DNA from: an uncultured Collinsella sp. | GTDB taxonomy: Bacteria > Actinomycetota > Coriobacteriia > Coriobacteriales > Coriobacteriaceae | Length of the DNA stretch: 64,000 nucleotides | Reading direction: 5' to 3' | Assembly: GCA_902493375.1 (NCBI GenBank) | Contig: CABUPH010000006.1 | Location: 62,001-126,000, forward strand | Shown here: positions 19,042 to 26,469 of the stretch, in pieces | How positions within the stretch are numbered: the first letter of the stretch is position 1 | Layout of the letters: the number at the start of each line of letters is the position of its first letter | The notes under the pieces: generated by a model | Seen by the model: the letters and a program-made list of their open reading frames with translations, nothing else | Database searches by the model: none | What the model was told of the DNA's origin: nothing | Program-made: the position numbers and the translations under genes

Positions 19042-19165
19042 AAAAAGCGCCTGCGCACTCGATGGATTCGGATGCCCGACAGAGGCTCCTTATGGCTGCT
19101 TCCTTCCGGACCTGACCAGATTCGGAACATGTCGTCATCCGAACCCATCGAACGCGCTAGGCGCT
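19042..19165 (-). ncRNA. ffs: Signal recognition particle RNA, small (4.5S) type
   Basis: The minus strand contains the universally conserved SRP domain IV apex AGGTCCGGAAGGAAGCAGCC (about 19093-19112). It is framed by a long stem: 19136-19150 pairs with 19060-19074 (CGATGGGTTCGGATG with its near-perfect complement), and outer pairing of 19160-19165 with 19046-19051 follows. A T-run (19042-19046, minus strand) after the last stem gives a natural 3' end. The RNA binds Ffh and targets membrane proteins. There is no Alu domain, so this is the short form. Exact ends are estimated from pairing. Confidence 0.92.
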
Positions 19166-19203
19166 CGATATATCTTACCCGCTCCCGCCCACCACGGCAA
19201 GGT

Positions 19204-19288
19204 AGCTAATTTGGGACGGGGCTTTTTTGACTACTTTTTGACTGGTGGGGCATCAGGGTGGCGAAAGTAGTCAAGAAAACCCCGCCCC
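19204..19288. repeat. Long-stem inverted repeat, GGGACGGGG type
   Basis: Arms of 24 nt (19213-19236 and 19265-19288) match at 21 positions around a 28-nt loop. The left flank AGCTAATTTGGGACGGGGCT recurs at 32008-32027, so it belongs to a dispersed family. Confidence 0.75.
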
Positions 19289-19310
19289 AAAAAGACTGGT
19301 CTGACGCTGC

Positions 19311-19470
19311 GCCACGAAAAGGGCCTATCTACTACGTTTAGGCCGCAGGGGTCAACCATAGCCGGCTTTTTCGAAAATCGGCAAGCTTTCTACCTGCGGT
19401 TTTGTTTTTGTAAATTCCGGAATGGTCGAGGGTGGCCGGTTTAATGTAGTAGATGGCCGCATTTCGTGGC
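19311..19470. repeat. Large inverted repeat (about 160 bp) between SRP RNA and tadA
   Basis: GCCACGAAAAGGGCCTATCT and following bases (19311-19340) pair with 19441-19470 at about 24 of 30 positions; the inner 100 bp contain a GCCGG-rich second hairpin. It has no coding frame and the size and shape of a MITE-like or REP-type element. No flanking target duplication was identified. Confidence 0.6.
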
Positions 19471-19521
19471 AAACGGTCCGACTAGAGACCCATGGCGACC
19501 AGCCTCGTATGGCCATTCCCG

Positions 19522-19590
19522 AAGTTGCGGTGGAATAGTTCCTGTTTTTGCTGTCTGAGCTGCCAAACAGGAACTAATCCACCGCAACTT
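19522..19590. repeat. AAGTTGCGGTG hairpin element, copy 2
   Basis: Two 26-nt arms (19522-19547 and 19565-19590) match with one mismatch around a 17-nt loop. The outer 13 bases equal those of the 4341 element while the inner stem differs. It ends 16 bp before the tadA-fusion stop and may act as its terminator. Confidence 0.8.
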
Positions 19591-19605
19591 ATAAAGAGAT
19601 AGGTT

Positions 19606-21387
19606 TTAGATACGGCCAAGGTCGTAGGATCGAGCGGCTGCTTCGCCAGCGCAGATAAGGTTGGTGGTGGCTTCCTGCGGATTAAGCGCTTGCTCCAGGT
19701 CCATGGGCTTGCGGCAGATCGGAAGCACCAAGTCGATGCCCTGCACACACACCGCATCCAGGTTGTCAGCGCGACCGCCCACGACAGCGATCACCGGTTT
19801 GCCATATCGCTTCGCACGACGGGCCACACCCACCGGCGCCTTACCGGCGGCGGATTGCTCGTCCATATTACCCTCCCCCGTTATGACCAGATCGACATCG
19901 CGCACGTGCTCATCAAACCCCACGAGATCGAGCACCGTCTCCACGCCCGAGCTCAGCTCCGCGCCGAGCGCCAGCAACGCCGCGCCCAAGCCACCGGCAG
20001 CGCCCGCGCCGGGCACGCCGAGCACCGAGCCAAATGTCCGTGCGCCCTCGGGTGTGCGCAACAACCCCTGGGCTCGAGCTCCGGCAATCGCAGCGTCGAG
20101 CAGGCGACCGTAGCCGACCATCCACCTGTCGTACTTGCGCAGTACCTCGGCATCATCCGCCGGCAGACCCTTCTGTCCGCCGAACACCGCAAGCGCGCCG
20201 CGACGCCCTACGAGCGGATTCTCGACATCCGAAAGCACAACGATACGAGCGCCATCCAAAGCCTGCATCGCTGGCGCCAAATCAACGCTCGACACCTGTT
20301 CAAGGCCGGCAAGACCGGGGGCGACATCGCAGCCCTGATCATCGACCACACGCGCGCCCAGCGCCTGCAGCATGCCGGCGCCACCATCGTTGGTGGCACT
20401 GCCGCCCAAACCAATATAGATAGTCTTTGCGCCCGTGCGAACCGCGCGAAGCATGAGCTCGCCCACGCCATAGGTCGAAGCCGCAAGCGCCGCCGATTCC
20501 GTGCAGGGTGAATACCCAATACCCGCCGCCTCGGCCATCTCAATAACAGCCGACTCGTGCTCGATATCAACCAGCATCCGGGCAGACGTGCGCTTGCCCA
20601 AGGGACCTGCCACCTCGCAGGTCACAATCTCACCGCCGCACGCGGCAACGGCATCGAGCGTTCCCTCGCCACCATCTGCCAGCGGCAATGTGCACACCTC
20701 GGCATCGGGCCAAACGCGGCGCATGCCTTCGGCAACCGCCGCCTCCGCCTGCGCACTCGACACGCTGCCCTTAAAGGAATCAATCGCCAACAGCACACGG
20801 CGGGGCCTGCGGCACGCGGCACCAAAATCGACCGCCTCAACGGCGATATCTTCGGCACACGCGAGCGCCTCGGCATGAGCGGCATGTGCCTCAAGATCGG
20901 TACCACAACCGCAGCCAGCACCATAGGTGCCACGCAGCCCACTAAAATAGTCGCTCAACACCTCACGACACTCGTCTGCCAGCACGCCGGCACGTACGTT
21001 AAACCGATGATTCAGGCGCGAATCGGCATTCAAATCGTATAGGGATCCCAACGCGCCCGCCTTGGCGTCGCTCGCGCCATACACGCAGCGTCCCACGCGC
21101 GCGTTAACCATAAGGCCTGCGCACATGCAGCAGGGTTCCAACGTCACATAGACCGTACAGTCGGAAAGACGCCAGCGGCCAAGCGCCTGGGCAGCGGCGC
21201 ACTCGGCCGCGAACTCTGCATGAGCCGAAGGATCCTGATCGAGCTCGCGACGATTATGCGCCCGCGCGACAATCTCGCCGTCGCGCACCACTACGGCTCC
21301 GATGGGCACCTCGCCCACCGCCGCGGCGGCTCGCGCCTCGGCCAGCGCCTCGCGCATGAACTTCTCGTCGATTTCGGTGATCGTCAT
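19606..21387 (-). CDS. tadA: tRNA adenosine(34) deaminase TadA fused to glycerate kinase
   Basis: A single 593-aa frame holding two complete enzymes. Residues 1-155 are TadA, which converts A34 to inosine in tRNA: the zinc/catalytic HAE is at residues 56-58 and PCCMC at 85-89. Residues about 196-593 are a type-1 glycerate kinase (GarK/GlxK family) with VLLAIDSFKGSVSS, LPLADGGEGTLDAV, GLGGSATNDGGAGM and VITGEGNMDEQSAAGKAP. About 40 residues, Ala/Glu-rich and containing CGCG, link them. No stop or frameshift lies between. The ATG at 21385-21387 has GGGAAGG upstream; an open frame extends further but without support. The link of tRNA editing and glycerate metabolism has no known functional basis. 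Confidence 0.93.
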   Translation of the reverse strand: MTITEIDEKFMREALAEARAAAAVGEVPIGAVVVRDGEIVARAHNRRELDQDPSAHAEFAAECAAAQALGRWRLSDCTVYVTLEPCCMCAGLMVNARVGRCVYGASDAKAGALGSLYDLNADSRLNHRFNVRAGVLADECREVLSDYFSGLRGTYGAGCGCGTDLEAHAAHAEALACAEDIAVEAVDFGAACRRPRRVLLAIDSFKGSVSSAQAEAAVAEGMRRVWPDAEVCTLPLADGGEGTLDAVAACGGEIVTCEVAGPLGKRTSARMLVDIEHESAVIEMAEAAGIGYSPCTESAALAASTYGVGELMLRAVRTGAKTIYIGLGGSATNDGGAGMLQALGARVVDDQGCDVAPGLAGLEQVSSVDLAPAMQALDGARIVVLSDVENPLVGRRGALAVFGGQKGLPADDAEVLRKYDRWMVGYGRLLDAAIAGARAQGLLRTPEGARTFGSVLGVPGAGAAGGLGAALLALGAELSSGVETVLDLVGFDEHVRDVDLVITGEGNMDEQSAAGKAPVGVARRAKRYGKPVIAVVGGRADNLDAVCVQGIDLVLPICRKPMDLEQALNPQEATTNLICAGEAAARSYDLGRI

Positions 21388-21438
21388 CGTTCGCCTTCCC
21401 TGTTGCAAATTCAAAACGATGCTATCATTACGACTCAC

Positions 21439-21528
21439 GGAGAGATGGCAGAGCGGTTGAATGCGGCGGTCTTGAAAACCGTTGAGCGCGAGAGCGTTCC
21501 GGGGGTTCGAATCCCCCTCTCTCCGCCA
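21439..21528 (+). tRNA. tRNA-Ser (anticodon UGA)
   Basis: A 90-nt class II tRNA with acceptor stem GGAGAGA paired to TCTCTCC (21518-21524), anticodon loop CTTGAAA with TGA at 21473-21475, a long variable arm (GAGCGCGAGAGCGTTC), T-loop GGTTCGAATCC, discriminator G and an encoded CCA end. It reads UCN serine codons, UCA best. It lies between tadA and a TetR-type gene. Confidence 0.97.
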
Positions 21529-21531
21529 CTT

Positions 21532-22128
21532 CTAGTGATGCACCGGCGTCATGGTTCGCTCGAACAGAGCATCGACCACGTCGGCTATCTCAGGTCGACG
21601 CTCAAGATCGTGGCCCGATTCCCACCATATCGTGAAAAGTCGAATAATACCGCCGGCGACAAACTCAGACGTCGTCTCGAGTGATACGGGGGCCAGGGCA
21701 TCCTCGGCAAGCACGTTCATCACACGCTCGCGGATGGAGTGGGCAATGCGGTCGCAAATAACGTTGGTCAACATGCCCGACATGCTGCTTGCCAAAATGT
21801 TATCCATGAGCTGCTCGTGCGCCAGAATCAAATCCATGGCATCGTCCAAAATCGCGTGCCGAAGCGAGCGCACGTCCTCGGCAGACACCGCGCCGGCCTC
21901 ATCGGGCTGTTTTTGCGGCAAGCCCGACATGAGCTCATCGATATAAAAGGCAAAGTAATCGTTCTTGTCGCGAAAGTGCTTGTAGAACGTCGTGCGGCGA
22001 ATCATGGCGCGGTCGCACAGCATGGCAACCGTCAGGTCCTCAAAACGATGCTCCTCGAGAAGCTCGGTGAAGGCATCGAACAGGGCGCGGTAGGTTTTCT
22101 TAATGCGAAGGTCCACTGGTATCGCCAT
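21532..22128 (-). CDS. TetR/AcrR-type transcriptional regulator
   Basis: A 198-aa regulator. The N-terminal helix-turn-helix (residues about 10-55) shows EDLTVAMLCDRAMIRRTTFYKHFRDKND in segments (LTVAMLCDRA and RRTTFYKHF), the TetR recognition pattern. The rest is an all-helical ligand domain with a C-terminal stretch typical of the DhaS/TetR_C_8 type. ATG at 22126-22128 is chosen by alignment to the family start; the open frame upstream encodes nothing recognisable. It is divergent from lemA, 199 bp away, and ends 3 bp from the tRNA. Its target may be lemA or itself; no operator was identified. Confidence 0.85.
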   Translation of the reverse strand: MAIPVDLRIKKTYRALFDAFTELLEEHRFEDLTVAMLCDRAMIRRTTFYKHFRDKNDYFAFYIDELMSGLPQKQPDEAGAVSAEDVRSLRHAILDDAMDLILAHEQLMDNILASSMSGMLTNVICDRIAHSIRERVMNVLAEDALAPVSLETTSEFVAGGIIRLFTIWWESGHDLERRPEIADVVDALFERTMTPVHH

Positions 22129-22327
22129 CCTCAGGGCAAAGACAACACTCGTCAATCTGTCGCATATCTTACACCTGTACCTCGCGCGCTTTGCCCCGGT
22201 ACCGACCCCGCCGAAAACACAACGCTTACCGGAAAGTTCGGCACGGCAAAACGTTGCGGGTATACTAGTAGCGTTATACCAACGGCAGCTGGCGCATGCC
22301 GCCGCGGCCATTCGAAACGGAGACATC

Positions 22328-22879
22328 ATGATTACCGTCATCATCGGCATCGTTGTTGTCATTGTGATTGTCTGCGCCATCGCCGGCATCTACAACAACA
22401 TGGTCACCAAGCGTAACCGCATCGATAACGCCTGGCAGAACATCGATACACAGCTGCAGCGCCGCAACGACCTGATCCCCAACCTGGTCGAGACCGTCAA
22501 GGGCTACGCCAAGCACGAGCAGGAGACGCTCTCCGCCGTGATCAGCGCGCGTAACACCGCCGTCAAGGCCACCACGCCCGAGGCCAAGATGGAAGCCGAC
22601 AACGTGCTGACCGGTGCGCTGCGCCAGCTCTTCGCCGTAGCCGAGGCCTATCCCGATCTTAAGGCAAACACCAACTTTACGCAGCTGCAGGCATCGCTCG
22701 AGGATACCGAGAACAAGATTAGCTATGCACGCCAGAGCTACAACGACTGCGTACTCAGCTACAACAACGCCATTCAGACGTTCCCGGCTGTCATCTTTGC
22801 CGGCATCTTTCAGTTTAAGGAGCGCCAGGGCTTCGAGGCCGCCGAAGCAGCCCGCCAGGCCCCGAGCGTCAAGTTCTAG
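22328..22879 (+). CDS. lemA: LemA-family membrane protein
   Basis: A 183-aa LemA protein: an N-terminal membrane segment (residues 2-22), then the long helical bundle with NRIDNAWQNIDTQLQRR and NDLIPNLVETVKGYAKHE, the hallmark motif. The C-terminal FQFKERQGFEAAE is also typical. The function of the family is not settled; it is usually tied to envelope stress or paired with a TPM-domain or peptidase gene. Here it stands alone, followed at once by a strong terminator. GGAGA lies 6 nt before the ATG. Confidence 0.93.
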   Translation: MITVIIGIVVVIVIVCAIAGIYNNMVTKRNRIDNAWQNIDTQLQRRNDLIPNLVETVKGYAKHEQETLSAVISARNTAVKATTPEAKMEADNVLTGALRQLFAVAEAYPDLKANTNFTQLQASLEDTENKISYARQSYNDCVLSYNNAIQTFPAVIFAGIFQFKERQGFEAAEAARQAPSVKF

Positions 22880-22915
22880 TAGTTTGACAGCGCATCCTTA
22901 ATCGGCCAAATGCAT

Positions 22916-22961
22916 AAACCGCCCCGTCGAATGCATACTTCGACGGGGCGGTTTCCTTTTT
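22916..22961 (+). terminator. Strong terminator after lemA
   Basis: AAACCGCCCCGTCGAA pairs perfectly with TTCGACGGGGCGGTTT (16 bp, 7-nt loop), followed by CCTTTTT. Confidence 0.95.
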
Positions 22962-23439
22962 CGCGAAGGTCCCCCTCTAAGCGCCGTGCATTTTTAGGAG
23001 TATTCAACATAGCCAAGAGCTTCGGGCGCCACGATAAATGCCAATGACCGCGAATATCCCTGCAAATCAAACGCTGTCAGCCCATAACCCCGCCCATCAT
23101 CCGTAGAAAACATCGGTAACTCCCGATTTTTTGCCCGAGATCGGTATGCAGGGGTCTTCGATTGCAGAATACTCGCAAAAATGCACGTCGCCACCACCCC
23201 CACATGGCGCGAACCAAAACAAAAGCGCGGCCTAAAAGGCCGCGCACCATCTTTAATTCAGATTAATTATTGTTCGTTGTGACATCGCCGAGCCCGCAGG
23301 GCGGAGAGCAAGCTCCCTCCCGGCGCACTCCGCAGGACGAAAGAACCCCCGCCGCACGTAGTGCGCAGCGAGGGGTTCTTTCATGTCCGAGGACGCGCCG
23401 GAAAGGAAGGTCGCCCTCGGGCCGGACAGCTAAGACAGC
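22962..23439. terminator. Gene-poor stretch with two further hairpins
   Basis: No gene is supported here. A perfect stem at 23225-23245 (GCGCGGCC and complement) is followed on the minus strand by TTTTGTTTTGG, a good terminator. Another stem, AAAGAACCCC with GGGGTTCTTT (23340-23382), lies just past ilvE and sits inside a longer imperfect hairpin of about 23287-23428. Both would end the ilvE transcript. A 69-aa open frame at 22994-23203 has no ribosome site or recognisable motif. Confidence 0.7.
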
Positions 23440-24492
23440 TTACGCGACGGTGTAAACCCAGTTGTGCTTGTCCTCGACAGCACCAGACTGGATGCCGGTC
23501 AGAGTCTCGCGGAGCTTCTTCATCACAGGGCCGATCTCGGTGTAACCAGCCGGGAAGGTCACGGTCTCGTCGGCACCGTAAACCTTGTTGTCAATCTCGC
23601 CAACCGGGGAGATGACGGCAGCGGTGCCGCACAGGCCGCACTCCACAAAGGTACCGGCCTTGACCTCGGCCCACTCGACGGGACGCTGGTCAACGGTCAT
23701 GCCCAGGTCCTGAGCAACCTGAACGAGCGAGCGACGGGTGATAGAGGGCAGGATGGAGTCGGTGTGCGACTGCGGAACGACGAGCGTGCCGTCCTCCTTC
23801 ACGAACAGAACGTTGGCGCCGCCGGTCTCCTCGACATAGGTGCGGGACTCGGAGTCGAGATACAGGTTCTCGGCATAGCCCTCGCGATGGGCCTCCATCG
23901 TAGGCTTGAGGGACATGGCGTAGTTCAGGCCGGCCTTGATATTGCCGGTGCCGTGCGGTGCGGCGCGGTCATACTCGGAAACGCGCAGCTTAACGGGCTT
24001 GAGACCACCCTTAAAGTACGGACCGACCGGGGTCACGAGAATGCGGAACGTGTACTCAGGAGCGGGAGCCACGCCGATCACGTCACCGGAGCCGATCATA
24101 AACGGACGCACGTACAGGGTCGCGCCGGAACCGAAGGGCGGAACCCAGGCGGCGTTGGCAGAAACGACCTGCTTGACGGCCTCAACGAACTTGTCCTTGG
24201 GGAACGGGGGCATCTCGAGGCGCTGGGCAGAGTTATACATGCGCTCGGCGTTCATGTCGGGACGGAAGCAGACGATGCTGCCGTCCTCGGCGGTGTAGGC
24301 CTTCAGGCCCTCAAAGACCTCCTGGCAGTAATGGAAGATGCCGCCGCACTCGGAGACATGCAGGGTGTGATCGGTGGTCAGGCCACCCTCGTCCCACTCG
24401 CCATCCTTCCAATGAGCCTCGTAGCTGTAATCGGTCTTCATGTAGCCAAAGCCGAGGCTACCCCAATCGATATCCTTCTTCTCGACAGTCAT
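23440..24492 (-). CDS. ilvE: Branched-chain amino acid aminotransferase
   Basis: A 350-aa PLP enzyme of fold type IV that transfers amino groups between glutamate and leucine, isoleucine or valine. The Lys that binds PLP is expected in GNIKAGLNYAMSL. Also present are LYVRPFMIGSG and the phosphate-binding GLCGTAAVISPV near the C-terminus; this is the IlvE class II / BCAT pattern. AAGGAG lies 6 nt before the ATG at 24490-24492. The frame stays open upstream to 24642, but that part is low-complexity and Arg-rich. Monocistronic, flanked by terminators on both sides. Confidence 0.95.
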   Translation of the reverse strand: MTVEKKDIDWGSLGFGYMKTDYSYEAHWKDGEWDEGGLTTDHTLHVSECGGIFHYCQEVFEGLKAYTAEDGSIVCFRPDMNAERMYNSAQRLEMPPFPKDKFVEAVKQVVSANAAWVPPFGSGATLYVRPFMIGSGDVIGVAPAPEYTFRILVTPVGPYFKGGLKPVKLRVSEYDRAAPHGTGNIKAGLNYAMSLKPTMEAHREGYAENLYLDSESRTYVEETGGANVLFVKEDGTLVVPQSHTDSILPSITRRSLVQVAQDLGMTVDQRPVEWAEVKAGTFVECGLCGTAAVISPVGEIDNKVYGADETVTFPAGYTEIGPVMKKLRETLTGIQSGAVEDKHNWVYTVA

Positions 24493-24782
24493 ATGTCGCT
24501 CCTTACATACACAGTTGCATACTCGCGAACCCGCACGCAAGGACCGAGGCCGGCCGCGTCGCAACGTCGCACGCCCGGAGCGTAGAGCCGGACGGGACAC
24601 GCGAACAGCATCAAAGCCGATGGCACGTCGATTCGCATGCACGAGATTGTACTCCGCACGCGCGTCGGATAAAACGTTTTTTCTTTAACTAACTAAAGTA
24701 TTTTCATTTGACCGAAGCTGAAGAGGCCCGCCACCGTAAACGGTGACGGGCCTCAACTGCACGGTTTGCGCGCTGGCTCGAG
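24493..24782. terminator. ilvE leader region and DedA terminator
   Basis: The part next to ilvE (24530-24610) is GC-rich with a stem around CCGGC/GCCGG. At 24723-24754, GAGGCCCGCCACCG pairs with CGGTGACGGGCCTC, a terminator for the DedA gene on the minus strand. No leader peptide rich in Leu, Ile or Val codons was seen. Confidence 0.65.
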
Positions 24783-25430
24783 CTACGCGTTCTTTTTGCC
24801 CAGCTTAGCCTTAACCAGACCGACCACGGTCGGGATGATCGACACAGCAACGATTCCGACGATCAGCAACTCAAAGTGCTCCTGCACAAAGGGGATGCCG
24901 CCAAAGAAGTAGCCCAGCAGTGTAAAGAGCGTCGACCAGGTAATGCCACCCAGCACGTTAAAGATGACAAAGTTGCGCCAGTGCATGCCGCCCATGCCGG
25001 CGATAAAGGGCACAAAGGTGCGGATAAACGGGAAGAAGCGACCCAGGAAGATGGCCAGGTGACCCCACTTGTCCAAGAATTCCTCGGACTTTTTGATGCG
25101 CTCGGGCGTCATGGCCTTTACCTTGCCCGAGGCGATGATCTTGCGGCCAAAGAAGTGGCCGATCATAAAGTTGCACTGGTCACCCAGGATGGCAGCAGCC
25201 CATGCGACGGCCAGCAGTGCCACGATGTTAAAGCCACCGTTGTGGGCAAAGAAGCCCGAAGCAAACAGCAGTGAATCGCCAGGAAGGAACGGGAAGAAAA
25301 CAACGCCCGTCTCGATAAAGATGATCAGGAACACGCAGCCGTAGGCCATGAGCGGGCCGGCGGCGATCCAGCTGGCAATCGCGGTGCGCGGATCCTTAAG
25401 CAGCTCGGCGATAAAATTGATGAAACCCAT
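24783..25430 (-). CDS. DedA-family membrane protein
   Basis: A 215-aa DedA/VTT-domain protein with about five membrane segments. Family marks are ETGVVFFPFLPGDSLLF, the conserved loop FLGRFFPFIRTFVPFIAGMG with its Arg residues, and the half-helical repeat after it. DedA proteins are now regarded as lipid (undecaprenyl-phosphate or phospholipid) flippases driven by ion gradients. The ATG at 25428-25430 has GAGAGG about 10 nt upstream. It is transcribed alone and is divergent from cysE. Confidence 0.93.
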   Translation of the reverse strand: MGFINFIAELLKDPRTAIASWIAAGPLMAYGCVFLIIFIETGVVFFPFLPGDSLLFASGFFAHNGGFNIVALLAVAWAAAILGDQCNFMIGHFFGRKIIASGKVKAMTPERIKKSEEFLDKWGHLAIFLGRFFPFIRTFVPFIAGMGGMHWRNFVIFNVLGGITWSTLFTLLGYFFGGIPFVQEHFELLIVGIVAVSIIPTVVGLVKAKLGKKNA

Positions 25431-25653
25431 GAAGTAAAACCTCTCAGTTGTGGGCGCGGATACGTCCAAGTTGACCAGTATACGGTTGCGGCGCCCCCTC
25501 GTGCGCAACCCCACAAAAGCATGACTCCATTACCAGCAAGTTTGCATAACTGACACCTGTTGCGCAATGCCGCCAAGATTGTCCTTCCTAATCCCTAGCG
25601 AATCGCTATACTTTATTGAATCGCATTGCCATGGCGCTAAGGGAGGGCGGCCG

Positions 25654-26358
25654 GTGAGCTTTATCAGTACCATTCGCGAGGACATCAAGACCGTCCAAGC
25701 GCAGGATCCCGCCGCGCAAAACGGTCTGGTCATCTTCCTTTCCTATCCTGGCCTGCACGCCAAGTGGAACCACGTGCCCGAGCACTGGCTCTGGGAGCAC
25801 GGTCATCGCTCGCTCGCCCGCGTGCTCTCGCAAATCACCCGCCACATCACCGGCGTCGAGATTCATCCCGCGGCACAGATCGGCAAGCATTTCTTTATCG
25901 ACCATGCCATGGGCGTCGTCATCGGCGAGACCACCATTGTGGGCGACAACTGTGTGCTGTACCAGGGCGTTACGCTCGGCGGCACCGGCAACGAAACCGG
26001 CAAGCGCCACCCAACGCTCGGCGATAACGTCACCGTGGGCACGGGTGCCAAGGTGCTCGGCAACATTCGCATCGGCAACAACGTCAAGATCGGCGGCAAC
26101 TCGGTCGTCGTCAAAGACGTGCCCGACAACTGCACCGTCGTGGGCGTGCCGGGACGCATCATCAAGCGCAACGGTTGCCGCGTGTTCGAGGAGAGCTTCG
26201 ATGCCAAGCAGCATCGCGAGTACATGCCCGATGACGCCGCCGAGCAGAGTGCCCTCAACCGCCAGGGCATCACCGAGAACGCCCGCCGCGTCAAGGAACT
26301 CGAGCGAGAGGTGGCCGAGCTCAAAGCCCTCGTCGCAAAGCTCGTGGACGAACGCTAA
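25654..26358 (+). CDS. cysE: Serine O-acetyltransferase
   Basis: A 234-aa serine acetyltransferase, the first step of cysteine synthesis from serine and acetyl-CoA. A short N-terminal helical domain is followed by left-handed beta-helix repeats (residues about 65-165) with HPAAQIGKHFFIDHAMGVVIG, the catalytic His/Asp region, and GVTLGGTG. A C-terminal coiled coil (ARRVKELEREVAELKALV) is an addition compared with the short EpsC type. GTG at 25654 is taken as start, with GGGAGG 7 nt upstream; the open frame begins at 25567. No cysK lies adjacent. Ends at the terminator 26396-26438. Confidence 0.93.
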   Translation: MSFISTIREDIKTVQAQDPAAQNGLVIFLSYPGLHAKWNHVPEHWLWEHGHRSLARVLSQITRHITGVEIHPAAQIGKHFFIDHAMGVVIGETTIVGDNCVLYQGVTLGGTGNETGKRHPTLGDNVTVGTGAKVLGNIRIGNNVKIGGNSVVVKDVPDNCTVVGVPGRIIKRNGCRVFEESFDAKQHREYMPDDAAEQSALNRQGITENARRVKELEREVAELKALVAKLVDER

Positions 26359-26395
26359 GAACGCAAGCGACACAAATCGGCATCGGCATCAACGC

Positions 26396-26438
26396 AAAAG
26401 GCGCACCAGGGAATTCATCCCCGGCGCGCCTTCTTTTC
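26396..26438 (+). terminator. Terminator after cysE
   Basis: AAGGCGC...GCGCCTT stem around GGGAATTCATCCC, followed by CTTTTC. It lies between convergent cysE and the ABC operon. Confidence 0.8.
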
Positions 26439-26469
26439 GATGTGACAAAGAGGCTGCCCCCTTGCCACC

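Noticed and set aside
18894..19148. 84-aa open frame over the SRP RNA
   Set aside because: It is a chance frame through the structured SRP RNA and its trailer; the RNA assignment is much stronger.
22994..23203. 69-aa minus-strand open frame downstream of ilvE
   Set aside because: It follows a strong minus-strand terminator and has no Shine-Dalgarno sequence or family motif; cannot be supported as a gene.
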